Origin: JAEYZM01 sp943372195
Lineage (GTDB): Bacteria; Bacteroidota; Bacteroidia; Sphingobacteriales; Sphingobacteriaceae
DNA length: 64,000 nucleotides
Assembly: GCA_943372195.1 (NCBI GenBank)
Contig: CALRXS010000004.1
Coordinates: 62,001-126,000, forward strand
Direction of reading: 5' to 3'
Shown: piece by piece, positions 17,022 to 25,456 of the stretch
How positions within the stretch are numbered: position 1 is the stretch's first letter
Layout of the letters: the number at the start of each line of letters is the position of its first letter
The notes under the pieces: generated by a model
The model's database searches: none
What the model saw: the letters and a program-made list of their open reading frames with translations, nothing else
What the model was told of the DNA's origin: nothing
Position numbers and translations under genes: made by a program

Positions 17022-17330
17022 ATGGAAAAATCAGAACACATTGAAATTGACATTGAACTTTATGCAAAAGAAGGCAAAGAAGTTCCAAAAGGGGCTATTT
17101 ACATTATTAAAGTAGATAGAGAGCAGTACAAAGTTAAGCAAGAATGCATGACTGGTAAAGAAATTCTAATTCTTGCGGGTAAAAACCCTCCTGAAAGGTT
17201 TCAGCTTAATCAGCGTATTAAAGGAGGTAAGGTTATTAAAATAGCTTACGACCAAAAAGTATGCTTTACTGACCCAGGGGTTGAAAAATTTATGACTATT
17301 CCTTTAGACCAAACAGAAGGAGGTTTCTAG
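17022..17330 (+). CDS. Ubiquitin-like protein (multiubiquitin family, single domain)
   Basis: 102-aa beta-grasp protein of the bacterial multiubiquitin family, recognisable by YIIKVDREQYKVKQECMTGK, ILILAGKNPPERFQLNQ and GVEKFMTIPLDQTEGGF. Only one ubiquitin-like domain is present. The chain ends Gly-Gly-Phe, so removal of one residue, for example by the JAB domain encoded downstream, would expose a diglycine tail ready for activation. It begins a four-gene operon with an E2, a JAB-E1 fusion and a DUF6527-like protein. Related operons are associated with anti-phage defence; the target here is unknown. Confidence 0.85.
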   Translation: MEKSEHIEIDIELYAKEGKEVPKGAIYIIKVDREQYKVKQECMTGKEILILAGKNPPERFQLNQRIKGGKVIKIAYDQKVCFTDPGVEKFMTIPLDQTEGGF

Positions 17331-17746
17331 TGAGACGTGAATTTTATTTACCTGAAGAGGATTTAGCCTATTTAGATTCCCTAAGTTTGCCTTGGGAGGC
17401 ATTGAATGAAGGAGGCATGCAATGGGTAGTCATACACGATTACCCTGTTTGCAATGGTTACAACATTGAAAAGGTAACAGTTGCAATTAAAATAGAGACA
17501 GGTTATCCGAGATCACCACTTGATATGGCCTATTTTTACCCACCATTAGTAAGATTAGACAATAAAGCTATTGGTGCACTATGTCCACAAAATATAGACG
17601 GAAAAGTTTTTCAACGCTGGTCACGGCATAGAACATCTGAGAACCCTTGGAGAGAGGGTGTAGATGATTTATCTACACATTTATGCCTAGTTGATTATTG
17701 GTTTAAACAAGAATTTCAAAAACAACCAAATGGAATTACAACTTAG
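17330..17746 (+). CDS. E2-like ubiquitin-conjugating protein (prokaryotic E2 family E)
   Basis: 138-aa protein matching prokaryotic E2 family E: GYPRSPLDMAYFYPPL, ALCPQNIDGKVFQRWSRHR, NPWREGVDDLSTHLCLVDYW. Cys85 and Cys119 are candidate catalytic cysteines; which one carries the thioester cannot be decided from sequence alone. A GTG start overlaps the Ubl stop by one base. It would receive the Ubl from the E1 encoded next and pass it to a target. Confidence 0.8.
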   Translation: MRREFYLPEEDLAYLDSLSLPWEALNEGGMQWVVIHDYPVCNGYNIEKVTVAIKIETGYPRSPLDMAYFYPPLVRLDNKAIGALCPQNIDGKVFQRWSRHRTSENPWREGVDDLSTHLCLVDYWFKQEFQKQPNGITT

Positions 17747-19118
17747 AATTTCTGGAATTCATTATAATGAGCTCCAAAAACACCTCTTCCCTGGAGATGG
17801 AAAAGAAGCAGTCGCAGTTGCATTATGTGGAAGGCATAAGGACGAAAACTTGGAAGTCTTGTTAGTTCATAAATTAGTACTAATTCCATACGAAGATTGT
17901 AAATGTAGAGAGGATGATTTGTTGGTTTGGTCGACTCAAAAGGTAGAGCCTTTCTTTGAGCAAATCTCCAAAAGCGATTTAGCAATCTTGAAAATTCATA
18001 GTCATCCTAATGGGTATAGTGAATTTTCAAAGACAGATGATAAATCTGATCGTGAATTTTTTGATTCAGCGTTTGGCTGGTCAATATCAAGTGGACCTCA
18101 TGCAAGTGCAGTTATGTTACCCGATGGAGCTATTTTTGGAAGATTTTTCTATGAAGATTTAATACCGAAGAATATTGATAAAATCGTTGTTGTTGGAGAC
18201 GATTTATCACATTTCGTTAAAAGAAAAAAATTGGAAAAGGAGGAATTTGCAAAAAGAACGATTCAAGCATTTGGAGAAGGAACATATAATAAGCTAAAGA
18301 ACCTAAGAATAGGTGTAGTGGGATGTTCTGGTACAGGCAGTCCTGTTATCGAGCAACTTGTTAGACTAGGGGTTGGTGAAATTGTTTTGATAGACCCAGA
18401 CATAGTTGAAGAGAAAAACTTAAACAGGATATTGAACACTACAATGCATGATGTAAATATGAAAAAATCAAAGGTTGATGTATTAAAAAAATCAATTGAA
18501 GAAATAGGATTAAACACTAAAGTTTTAAGCTATCAAGAAAACCTGTATGATAATATATCTGCTGCTAAAAGTTTAATTAGTTGTGATTTTATTTTTGGGT
18601 GTATGGATAGTGTAGATGGCAGGTATCTTTTAAATCAACTATGCACCTTTTATGTAATACCATATATTGATTTAGGTGTAAAGTTAGATGCCGATGGTAA
18701 CGGCGGTATCGAAAAAATTTGTGGTACTGTAAACTATATTCAGCCTGGCAAGTCATCACTTTTAAGTCGAGGGTTGTACAATATGGATGATCTAAGAGCC
18801 GCTAGCCAACTAAGGAGAAATCCAGAAGAGTTTGAGAAACTTTTAGAGAATAAATATATTAAAAATGTAAACGTAAATAGTCCTGCTGTAATTAGTGTAA
18901 ATATGCAAATTGCAAGTCATGCTGTTAATGAATTTTTAAATAGAATTCATCCATATAAGTCTGAAATACCCGCAGAATATGCATCCAGTACTATTGATAT
19001 TACAAATTCATATGTTGTAAATTCTTCTGAGGATACATTTACTCCTGATAAATATTTAATATTAAAGGTAGGAAGAGGTGATATATTACCATTTATAGAG
19101 ATGTCTGAATTATCATGA
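17730..19118 (+). CDS. JAB-E1 (ThiF) fusion for the ubiquitin-like system
   Basis: 462 aa from the ATG at 17730, chosen because it begins at the JAB domain; an ATG at 17691 lies deep in the E2 gene. N-terminal JAB/JAMM metalloprotease: Glu26, HSHPNGYSEFSKTD at 90-103 (H-x-H-x7-S-x2-D complete). C-terminal ThiF/E1 adenylating domain: GVVGCSGTGSPVIEQL at 195-210, LIDPDIVEEKNLNR at 220-233. The usual Cys-x-x-Cys zinc site after the PG turn is absent (PGKSSLLSRG); Cys331 or Cys291 could be catalytic. One chain can thus trim the Ubl and activate it. Confidence 0.88.
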   Translation: MELQLRISGIHYNELQKHLFPGDGKEAVAVALCGRHKDENLEVLLVHKLVLIPYEDCKCREDDLLVWSTQKVEPFFEQISKSDLAILKIHSHPNGYSEFSKTDDKSDREFFDSAFGWSISSGPHASAVMLPDGAIFGRFFYEDLIPKNIDKIVVVGDDLSHFVKRKKLEKEEFAKRTIQAFGEGTYNKLKNLRIGVVGCSGTGSPVIEQLVRLGVGEIVLIDPDIVEEKNLNRILNTTMHDVNMKKSKVDVLKKSIEEIGLNTKVLSYQENLYDNISAAKSLISCDFIFGCMDSVDGRYLLNQLCTFYVIPYIDLGVKLDADGNGGIEKICGTVNYIQPGKSSLLSRGLYNMDDLRAASQLRRNPEEFEKLLENKYIKNVNVNSPAVISVNMQIASHAVNEFLNRIHPYKSEIPAEYASSTIDITNSYVVNSSEDTFTPDKYLILKVGRGDILPFIEMSELS

Positions 19119-19468
19119 GATATAATTTTAGAAAAGTAATAGAGAAATTTGAATTTATTATTCAAAGTGAATTCAAAGTAAAATATAATGAAGAATTACC
19201 TGAAATCATCTTAAATAGAAATATACATATCGTTGGAGTAAAAAATAATCCTTGGGTAATTGCATTTAATTGTCCATGTGGATGCAATAAATTGATTCAG
19301 CTTAATTTATTGGTAGATGGTGAGGATACTTGGTCGTTTAAGGTAAATAAAAAAGGTAAAATTAATATTTACCCTTCTGTTTGGAGAAAAGTTGGATGTA
19401 AAAGCCATTTTTTTATAAGAAAGAGTAAAGTGGTTTGGGTAAAGGGTAACAGATATTTTTTTTATTAA
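19115..19468 (+). CDS. DUF6527-like protein of the ubiquitin-like operon
   Basis: 117-aa protein with a cysteine cluster FNCPCGCNKLIQL (about residues 51-63) and later WRKVGCKSHFFIRKSKVVW, a pattern I associate with DUF6527 proteins that accompany bacterial Ubl/E2/E1 operons. The cysteines could bind zinc. The start overlaps the E1 stop by 4 bases (ATGA), so it belongs to the operon. It might be the conjugation target or a ligase-like factor; function unproven. Confidence 0.65.
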   Translation: MRYNFRKVIEKFEFIIQSEFKVKYNEELPEIILNRNIHIVGVKNNPWVIAFNCPCGCNKLIQLNLLVDGEDTWSFKVNKKGKINIYPSVWRKVGCKSHFFIRKSKVVWVKGNRYFFY

Positions 19469-19538
19469 TAGTTATGTTCTGTTAAATTAGTAAAACAAAT
19501 TGATTACAATTAATTTCTTAATTAAATAAAAAAATATT

Positions 19539-19790
19539 ATGGCAAATTATTATTGTGAACTTTGTGGTTCAAAAAGCTCAAGTGTTTCAAGTTTAACTGC
19601 TGGTTCTTGTCCGAAACATCCAAATGGAATACACAAGGGTAAACATAAGTTATATGAAGGCTCAGAAAAAGCTGAATATGTATGTAAGTATTGTGGTTCT
19701 AAATCATCAAGTCTTACTAGTCTTACCTCAGGTTCATGTCCTAGGCACCCAAGTGGTATACATAAAGGGAAGCACTCCCCAGCTTTATAA
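19539..19790 (+). CDS. Tandem-repeat zinc-finger-like small protein
   Basis: 83-aa protein made of two near-identical ~38-residue units, each YxCxxCGSKSSSxxSLTxGSCPxHPxGIHKGKH. The C-x2-C plus C-x2-H spacing suggests one zinc site per unit. It stands 70 bases after the Ubl operon with its own spacing and 18 bases before the glycosylase-like gene. Function unknown; small Cys/His modules of this kind are widespread in bacterial accessory regions. Confidence 0.65.
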   Translation: MANYYCELCGSKSSSVSSLTAGSCPKHPNGIHKGKHKLYEGSEKAEYVCKYCGSKSSSLTSLTSGSCPRHPSGIHKGKHSPAL

Positions 19791-19807
19791 ACTTTAATTA
19801 TAAAATC

Positions 19808-20671
19808 ATGAACTCAAAACTTTCACAGCTATATAATTCGAAGTGGGAAAATCTCTGCAAATCAATGCACACAATTCTTGGAGACGATCAATTAGAGTTA
19901 AAGCCGACTTGCCCATTACTACTTTCAATTAAAAATGAGGAAGTTTATAATAATTCTGATTTACGTTTAATGATATATGGCCAAGAAACTAATAGTTGGT
20001 ATGATAAGTTTCATAATAACATTGCATCAATTTTAGACTGCTATGATAGTTTCTTTAATGAAGGAAAATGCTGGAGTTATGGAGGACAATTTTGGAACGG
20101 AGTTAATAGATTTGTTGAATTATTGCAGTTGAAATATCCTGATAAAAAGATTAGCATAATTTGGAATAATGTTGTAAAAATTGGAAAATATAACGATAAA
20201 GGATTCCCCCCTGATTACATATATGAAATAGAAAGAGAACATTTTTCAATTATTGAGGACGAGTTGAAGATTATCAAACCAAACTTAGTCCTATTTTTAA
20301 CTGGGCCAAATTACGATAGAATTATTGCAGATAATTATGGCAAATTAAATTATTCTAAAATCACAAATGAATTTACAGAACGGGAACTTGCAAAATTAGA
20401 TTTAAGAGATGTGCCATTTTCATTTAGAACATACCATCCAAATTACTTATGGAGGAATAATATAAATTATTATTATAACTCCATATTAGATAGCATAATT
20501 TTACCAGATAATAACGAAGTTAAATTTACTGGCTTAGACAAATTAGAAGAAGAACTCTCAACTATAAAAGTTAATATTGATAAATATGATACTGCTCAGA
20601 AGTATGAAGAAGCTAGTAAAATAAGAGTTAGAGAGAAAATTATCCGTGCTGAAATTGAATATAGAAAATAG
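19808..20671 (+). CDS. Possible uracil-DNA-glycosylase-like protein with UVR-like tail
   Basis: 287-aa protein. LRLMIYGQETNSWY (about 53-65) resembles the first UDG-superfamily motif (GQ.P). PNLVLFLTGPNYD lies at about 156-168. FRTYHPNYLWR (about 209-219) resembles the histidine motif (HPSPL). The last ~45 residues (DKLEEELSTIKVNIDKYDTA, then QKYEEASKIRVREKI) look like the UvrB/UvrC paired-helix motif. Both assignments are by eye and moderate. If right, it is a DNA-damage or modified-base enzyme, and its place between Ubl and restriction genes suggests defence. Confidence 0.4.
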   Translation: MNSKLSQLYNSKWENLCKSMHTILGDDQLELKPTCPLLLSIKNEEVYNNSDLRLMIYGQETNSWYDKFHNNIASILDCYDSFFNEGKCWSYGGQFWNGVNRFVELLQLKYPDKKISIIWNNVVKIGKYNDKGFPPDYIYEIEREHFSIIEDELKIIKPNLVLFLTGPNYDRIIADNYGKLNYSKITNEFTERELAKLDLRDVPFSFRTYHPNYLWRNNINYYYNSILDSIILPDNNEVKFTGLDKLEEELSTIKVNIDKYDTAQKYEEASKIRVREKIIRAEIEYRK

Positions 20672-20764
20672 ATAATTACTAAATCCTAGGTATTAAATAT
20701 CCGATTTTCAATGTTTTTTTGAAAAATAGGGACTGTAAATGAGGGTGTAAAAAAATATTAGGTG

Positions 20765-21379
20765 TTATTGACTTTGATATGTATCATTATAAATCTCTCT
20801 TAATTTTCTGCCATTAAACCTCCAGTAAGGCCCTGGTGCAACATTATAAGCATACCCTTCTCCTAATGCCATACGAGTTGCATTTGTTAAACTAGTATCC
20901 TCATCCCTAAATCGTACCAATCTATCTGAAATTACAGTTGCAATTTCACCATTATTATTAAATGATAATTCTGACCCGATTGGAATACCCATTTCTTCAA
21001 AATTCATTCTTGGTCTTTTTTGTGCGTAAACCCTTGCTGCATCAACTTCTATGGTATCTATGACATTAACCTCTTGTTCTACTAATTGACTTACATTCTC
21101 TATCTCTAATAGTTTTAAAATTGCAATCGCTTGTGTTGCTTCAATTTCAAAAAACTCTCGTTTGGGATTTATTCTATCAGGACTAAATGCTGTATGTAAA
21201 GCTTTTTCAATTCTATCTATGTCACTTACTTTAGCTGCATAAAGATTTTCGAAAGGTAATGGAACACCAGAGGAATAGAGTTCCTTCATTCTTAATTTAA
21301 CATCTTCTTTTGTCGTTTTTCCAATTTTAATAATTCCTGGCATTGCAGGGTTTGCTAATAGATATATTATTCCTTCCAT
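20765..21379 (-). CDS. GIY-YIG (T5orf172/Mug113-type) nuclease-like protein
   Basis: 204-aa protein with an N-terminal GIY-YIG variant: GIIYLLANPAMPGIIKIGKT, then ELYSSGVPLPFENLYAAKV and KALHTAFSPDRINPKREFFEIE, as in the T5orf172/Mug113 family. The C-terminal half (GIPIGSELSFNNNGEIATVI...) looks like a small beta domain often fused to such nucleases. It lies one base after hsdR on the same strand, so it is probably co-expressed with the type I restriction subunit as an accessory nuclease. Confidence 0.75.
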   Translation of the reverse strand: MEGIIYLLANPAMPGIIKIGKTTKEDVKLRMKELYSSGVPLPFENLYAAKVSDIDRIEKALHTAFSPDRINPKREFFEIEATQAIAILKLLEIENVSQLVEQEVNVIDTIEVDAARVYAQKRPRMNFEEMGIPIGSELSFNNNGEIATVISDRLVRFRDEDTSLTNATRMALGEGYAYNVAPGPYWRFNGRKLREIYNDTYQSQ

Positions 21380-21380
21380 T

Positions 21381-24290
21381 TTATCTATCTCCCATATTGT
21401 TTATAAATGTTTCTATAAAGTCCATAATTCTTTTCAAGATCCTGTCGCCAATTTTTTTTCTTTCAAGTAAACTTGGTTTATCGCCATTAATTAGTTCTAG
21501 CACCTCATCTCGCAGTGGTTCTCTCTCGGCAAACAAATAATCCTCTATTAGCTTCTCTGTTTTATCTATTGAAAGATTTTCTTCATTAACTAAATTTTTA
21601 AAAGCTTCCTTCTGTTCTTTAATCCAAAAATTATCAAATTCTGAAGGTATATTATCAGTATCATCTATAATTGGTAAGTTTTCAAGTATGAATTTTTCAA
21701 TTAGTTCTCGTTTATTTCTTAAAGTGGATTCCGAGCCTAATAAAGTAAATATTTCTTCAACATTAATTGAAATATCATTTTTGTTTTGAGATTTCAACCG
21801 AATTAGTAATTGTATTATATAAGTTACATTTATTTCATCTCTATGAATTAATTCAAGCTCAAAATCAACTTCATCCAAAATTGAAACTTTTTCTTTTTGA
21901 TGATCACCTTTTACTTTATCATATAAATCCAAATATTTACTCTTGTAATTTTCGAATTGCTGCTCTGTCATTGCTAAGTCATTCCAATCAAAGTCTGAAA
22001 ATGATCCTAGAATATTCTTTATTCGCATCAATTCTCTAAAAGTTTTTATGAATTCTAACTCATCAATCTCAGTTTCTAAATCATCTACATCTCCAATTTC
22101 TGGAGTTTTAGCTATAAGATTTTCGAATACATCATCAAATTGCTCAACATAATTCTCATATGGTTTCATTATAATGACCTCGATAGCTTCTTTATTGCTA
22201 AAGAGTGTTATTGCTTCATCTGTCCGCTTTTTTAAATTTCTAAAAGAAACAATATTACCTTGACTTTTTTGTTCATTTATTATACGATTTGTTCTTGAGT
22301 ATGCTTGAATTAAACCATGATATTTAAGATTCTTATCAACATATAATGTATTCAAAGTCGAACTATCAAACCCTGTTAAAAACATATTAACTACTAAAAG
22401 TATATCAATTTTACGTTCCTTAACTTTTTTTGAAATATCATTATAATAATTATAAAAACTTTGAGGATCTTTAGTTGTAAAATTATCACCAAACATTTGG
22501 TTATAATCCCCTATAAATTCTTCCAATTTATCACGACTATGTTTATTTATACCATAGTCTGTATCTGGTGAAGCGATAACATTAAAATCCACATTATCAA
22601 AATCTGTTTCAAAATTTAAAAAGCCATTTGCATCTAAATCATTTTCATTGTTGCCATAACTAAAAATAGTTGCAATATTCAAATAATGTTTGCCTTCAAA
22701 CTTTTTCTTTTTAAATAAATCATAATATTTAATAAGAGTATTTACATTATTTATGCAAAACATAGCAGTAAATTCTCGATTATGAGTTTTACGATTATGA
22801 TTGGCAATTATATAATCAGTAATTTTCTCTAATCGAGATTCATCCTCCATTAGTTCCTTCGTGTCAATATCTTCTACTTCTATATCAATATTAGTTTCTC
22901 GACCATCTTTGTGTATATATCTACCAACGTACTCAACAGAAAACTTTAGAACATTTTCATCTTTTATCGCATCAGTTATAACATATTTATGCAAACAATC
23001 CTCAAACAAGTCTTTTGTAGTTCGCTTACCATGATCATTTTTAGCTGCATTATCAGCGAAAATTGGTGTACCAGTAAAACCAAACATCTGACAATTATTG
23101 AAAAATTCTTTTATTCTTTTGTGGGTGTCACCGAACTGGCTTCTATGGCATTCATCAAAAATAAAAATTATTCGTTTTTCTTTTAAATCAGCCATTTTAG
23201 ATTCATATTTCAATTTACTAATGGCTGTGTTCAATTTTTGTATTGTAGTAACAATTAATTTAGAGTTTTTAGATTCTCCTTTTTTATCAGAATAATTTCC
23301 TACAAATTGCTTAACAAGATTTGCAGTATTACTAGTACCATCAATACAGCCATCTTGAAAACTATTAAATTCTTTTGTTGTTTGATAATCCAAATCTTTC
23401 CTATCAACTACGAAAACAACTTTATGAACTTGAGGTAAAGCCATTAATATTTGACTTGCTTTAAAACTTGTCAAAGTTTTACCAGAACCTGTTGTGTGCC
23501 ATATATACCCATTTTTTGTGGAATTCTTTACTCTATCAATTAATGCCTCAACTGCATAATATTGATACGGACGAAGCACCATTGGTATTTTGTATGCTTC
23601 ATTAAGCACAATGTATTTGCAAATCATTTTGCTTAATTGGCAAGGCTCTAAAAAAGTATCTGTAAATCCATTTAGAATATTAGACTGTCTTTTATTATTT
23701 ACATCTGTCCAATAAAATGTTTGCTTGAAACTCTGATTTCTATTGTTAGCGAAATACTTTGTATTTACACCATTGCTAATAATAAAAATCTGAACATATT
23801 GAAATAAACCAGAATTTGCACTAAATGAATGTCTTTGATAACGATTAATTTGGTTAAATGCTTCTTTTAAATCTAATCCTGTACGCTTTAATTCAATATG
23901 AACTAATGGTAACCCATTAATTAAAATTGAAACATCGTATCTGTTTTTAAACTTCCCCTCTTGACTAACTTGGTTTGTTACTTGATATTGATTTTGGCAC
24001 CAATGCTCTGTGTTTAAAAACTCAAAATATAAGTTATCTCCATTATCTCGTACAATATGCTGTTTTTGTCGTAGTGTTTTTGACTTTTCAAATATTGAAC
24101 CTTTATTTAGAATATTTAATACTTTATCAAATTCCGTTTTTGAAAATATAATATTGTTATGCTTTTCTAATTGATTCTTTAGGTTATTTATTAAACCATT
24201 TTCATTTTCAATTGCCACGTACTGATAACCTTGTTTCGATAACAATTTAATCAGTTGTTCTTCTAGTATTTGTTCAGATTGTTTACTCAC
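21381..24290 (-). CDS. hsdR: Type I restriction endonuclease subunit R
   Basis: 969-aa restriction and translocation subunit. N-terminal nuclease domain with YDVSILINGLPLVHIELKR (PD-(D/E)xK type). The SF2 motor has motif I HTTGSGKT, motif II FIFDECHRSQFG and motif III FGFTGTPIF, and a late LVVNMFLTGFDSSTLNTLYV segment, with the usual helical C-terminus. It works with HsdM (27787) and the active HsdS (26562) to cut unmodified DNA. It is separated from hsdM/hsdS by the recombinase and the inverted hsdS copy, an arrangement seen in phase-variable type I loci. Confidence 0.95.
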   Translation of the reverse strand: MSKQSEQILEEQLIKLLSKQGYQYVAIENENGLINNLKNQLEKHNNIIFSKTEFDKVLNILNKGSIFEKSKTLRQKQHIVRDNGDNLYFEFLNTEHWCQNQYQVTNQVSQEGKFKNRYDVSILINGLPLVHIELKRTGLDLKEAFNQINRYQRHSFSANSGLFQYVQIFIISNGVNTKYFANNRNQSFKQTFYWTDVNNKRQSNILNGFTDTFLEPCQLSKMICKYIVLNEAYKIPMVLRPYQYYAVEALIDRVKNSTKNGYIWHTTGSGKTLTSFKASQILMALPQVHKVVFVVDRKDLDYQTTKEFNSFQDGCIDGTSNTANLVKQFVGNYSDKKGESKNSKLIVTTIQKLNTAISKLKYESKMADLKEKRIIFIFDECHRSQFGDTHKRIKEFFNNCQMFGFTGTPIFADNAAKNDHGKRTTKDLFEDCLHKYVITDAIKDENVLKFSVEYVGRYIHKDGRETNIDIEVEDIDTKELMEDESRLEKITDYIIANHNRKTHNREFTAMFCINNVNTLIKYYDLFKKKKFEGKHYLNIATIFSYGNNENDLDANGFLNFETDFDNVDFNVIASPDTDYGINKHSRDKLEEFIGDYNQMFGDNFTTKDPQSFYNYYNDISKKVKERKIDILLVVNMFLTGFDSSTLNTLYVDKNLKYHGLIQAYSRTNRIINEQKSQGNIVSFRNLKKRTDEAITLFSNKEAIEVIIMKPYENYVEQFDDVFENLIAKTPEIGDVDDLETEIDELEFIKTFRELMRIKNILGSFSDFDWNDLAMTEQQFENYKSKYLDLYDKVKGDHQKEKVSILDEVDFELELIHRDEINVTYIIQLLIRLKSQNKNDISINVEEIFTLLGSESTLRNKRELIEKFILENLPIIDDTDNIPSEFDNFWIKEQKEAFKNLVNEENLSIDKTEKLIEDYLFAEREPLRDEVLELINGDKPSLLERKKIGDRILKRIMDFIETFINNMGDR

Positions 24291-24391
24291 TATGTAATTT
24301 AATAATATTATAAATATCTAATTCCTTAATATATCAATAAATAAAACTTTAGTAATAAGATTCTAATTATTCAACATTGCAGAATTATACC

Positions 24392-24441
24392 AAATTTAAT
24401 GAAAATTCTACACTTTTATGTGGTGGATTTTCATTAAATTT
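24392..24441. terminator. 15-bp inverted repeat between recombinase and hsdR
   Basis: Perfect arms AAATTTAATGAAAAT (24392-24406) and ATTTTCATTAAATTT (24427-24441) with a 20-base spacer. It lies just downstream of the recombinase stop and upstream of the hsdR start, so it may terminate the recombinase transcript or serve as a regulatory or recombination site. No T-run follows the stem. Confidence 0.45.
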
Positions 24442-24453
24442 CAGCTAAATCCA

Positions 24454-25380
24454 CTATAACAAACCTTTGTACATGCAATTAATGGCTTTTCTTTTCTGTT
24501 CAAGATTTGGATGTACATAAAGGTTAAGGGTAGTACTGATATTTGAATGACCTAATAGAACGCTCACAGTTTTATAATCACATTTACTCTCAATGCATCG
24601 GGTGGCAAAACTGTGCCTCAAACCATGAAACTTTAAAGGAGGCAGTCCAATTTCTTTTAGCAACTCCTGATAATAATTTCTATAAGTTCTGGGCTCGGTT
24701 GGATTTGCTTCATTTGTAAGTACAAAAAACTGTGGGTTGACTATCCTTTTAATTGGCTTTAATAATTTCAACAATTCTTTACTCATTGGAATTTCCCTAT
24801 TAGAATGTTTTGTTTTAGGAGAATCCAAAATTACCTCCGTTTTCCTAATACCATTTTCAATACAATAAATTCTCTGTATAGTCTTATTAATTTTTATTAA
24901 ACCATTCTCTGTATCTAGGTCATCCCAAGTCAAAGCGCATAATTCACCAATTCTAATCCCAGAAAACAAGCATAACTGAACACCAAGATTTTTAAACGTA
25001 AAATTCTTTTGAAGATAATCCATCAAAAGTTTCTGATTTGACCTGGTTAGAACTTCTACTGTCAGTTTTTTTCTATCAATGGGATATTGAATGCTAAAAG
25101 GTTGATATATTATCCACTCAAATTTCGCCCCAAAACGTAATAGCATTTTTAGTACAATAACTATGTCTTTTACTGACTTTTGGCTTAAACCACTTTCAAT
25201 TTTTTTCATGACAAATTCTTGAGCTTCAGATTCGGAAATATTTGTGTGAGTACCGAAAATTGGCAATAAATGATTTTCAATCAATAAGACATAGGCTGAA
25301 AAGGTTGATTTCTTTACAAATTTCTTCTTTTCAATTTTCCACAAGTTGGAGATTTCGTACAATGATTTTTTGTTTTGCAT
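24454..25380 (-). CDS. Tyrosine recombinase of the hsdS switch
   Basis: 308-aa phage-integrase-family recombinase. The catalytic set is visible: Arg in FSGIRIGELCALTWDD, HGLRHSFATRC (H-x-x-R), LLGHSNISTTLNLYVH with His and the nucleophilic Tyr. An N-terminal SAM-like DNA-binding domain precedes it. It lies next to an inverted hsdS pair carrying two sets of inverted repeats, the classic place for the enzyme that flips type I specificity genes. It could alternatively be an element integrase, but no att-like site adjoins it. Confidence 0.85.
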   Translation of the reverse strand: MQNKKSLYEISNLWKIEKKKFVKKSTFSAYVLLIENHLLPIFGTHTNISESEAQEFVMKKIESGLSQKSVKDIVIVLKMLLRFGAKFEWIIYQPFSIQYPIDRKKLTVEVLTRSNQKLLMDYLQKNFTFKNLGVQLCLFSGIRIGELCALTWDDLDTENGLIKINKTIQRIYCIENGIRKTEVILDSPKTKHSNREIPMSKELLKLLKPIKRIVNPQFFVLTNEANPTEPRTYRNYYQELLKEIGLPPLKFHGLRHSFATRCIESKCDYKTVSVLLGHSNISTTLNLYVHPNLEQKRKAINCMYKGLL

Positions 25381-25456
25381 ATAATTCTATTTAAGATTAA
25401 CTGTTAATTTCAAAAGAATTCATTCATTTCTAACAAAAGGATTTTCTATCCTCAAT

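Noticed and set aside
17691..17729. Earlier ATG for the JAB-E1 gene
   Set aside because: It would add 13 residues inside the E2 gene with no match to the JAB domain start; the ATG at 17730 is preferred.
24454..25380. Recombinase as integrase of the whole element
   Set aside because: It is far from the attachment remnant and directly beside the inverted hsdS pair, which explains it better.
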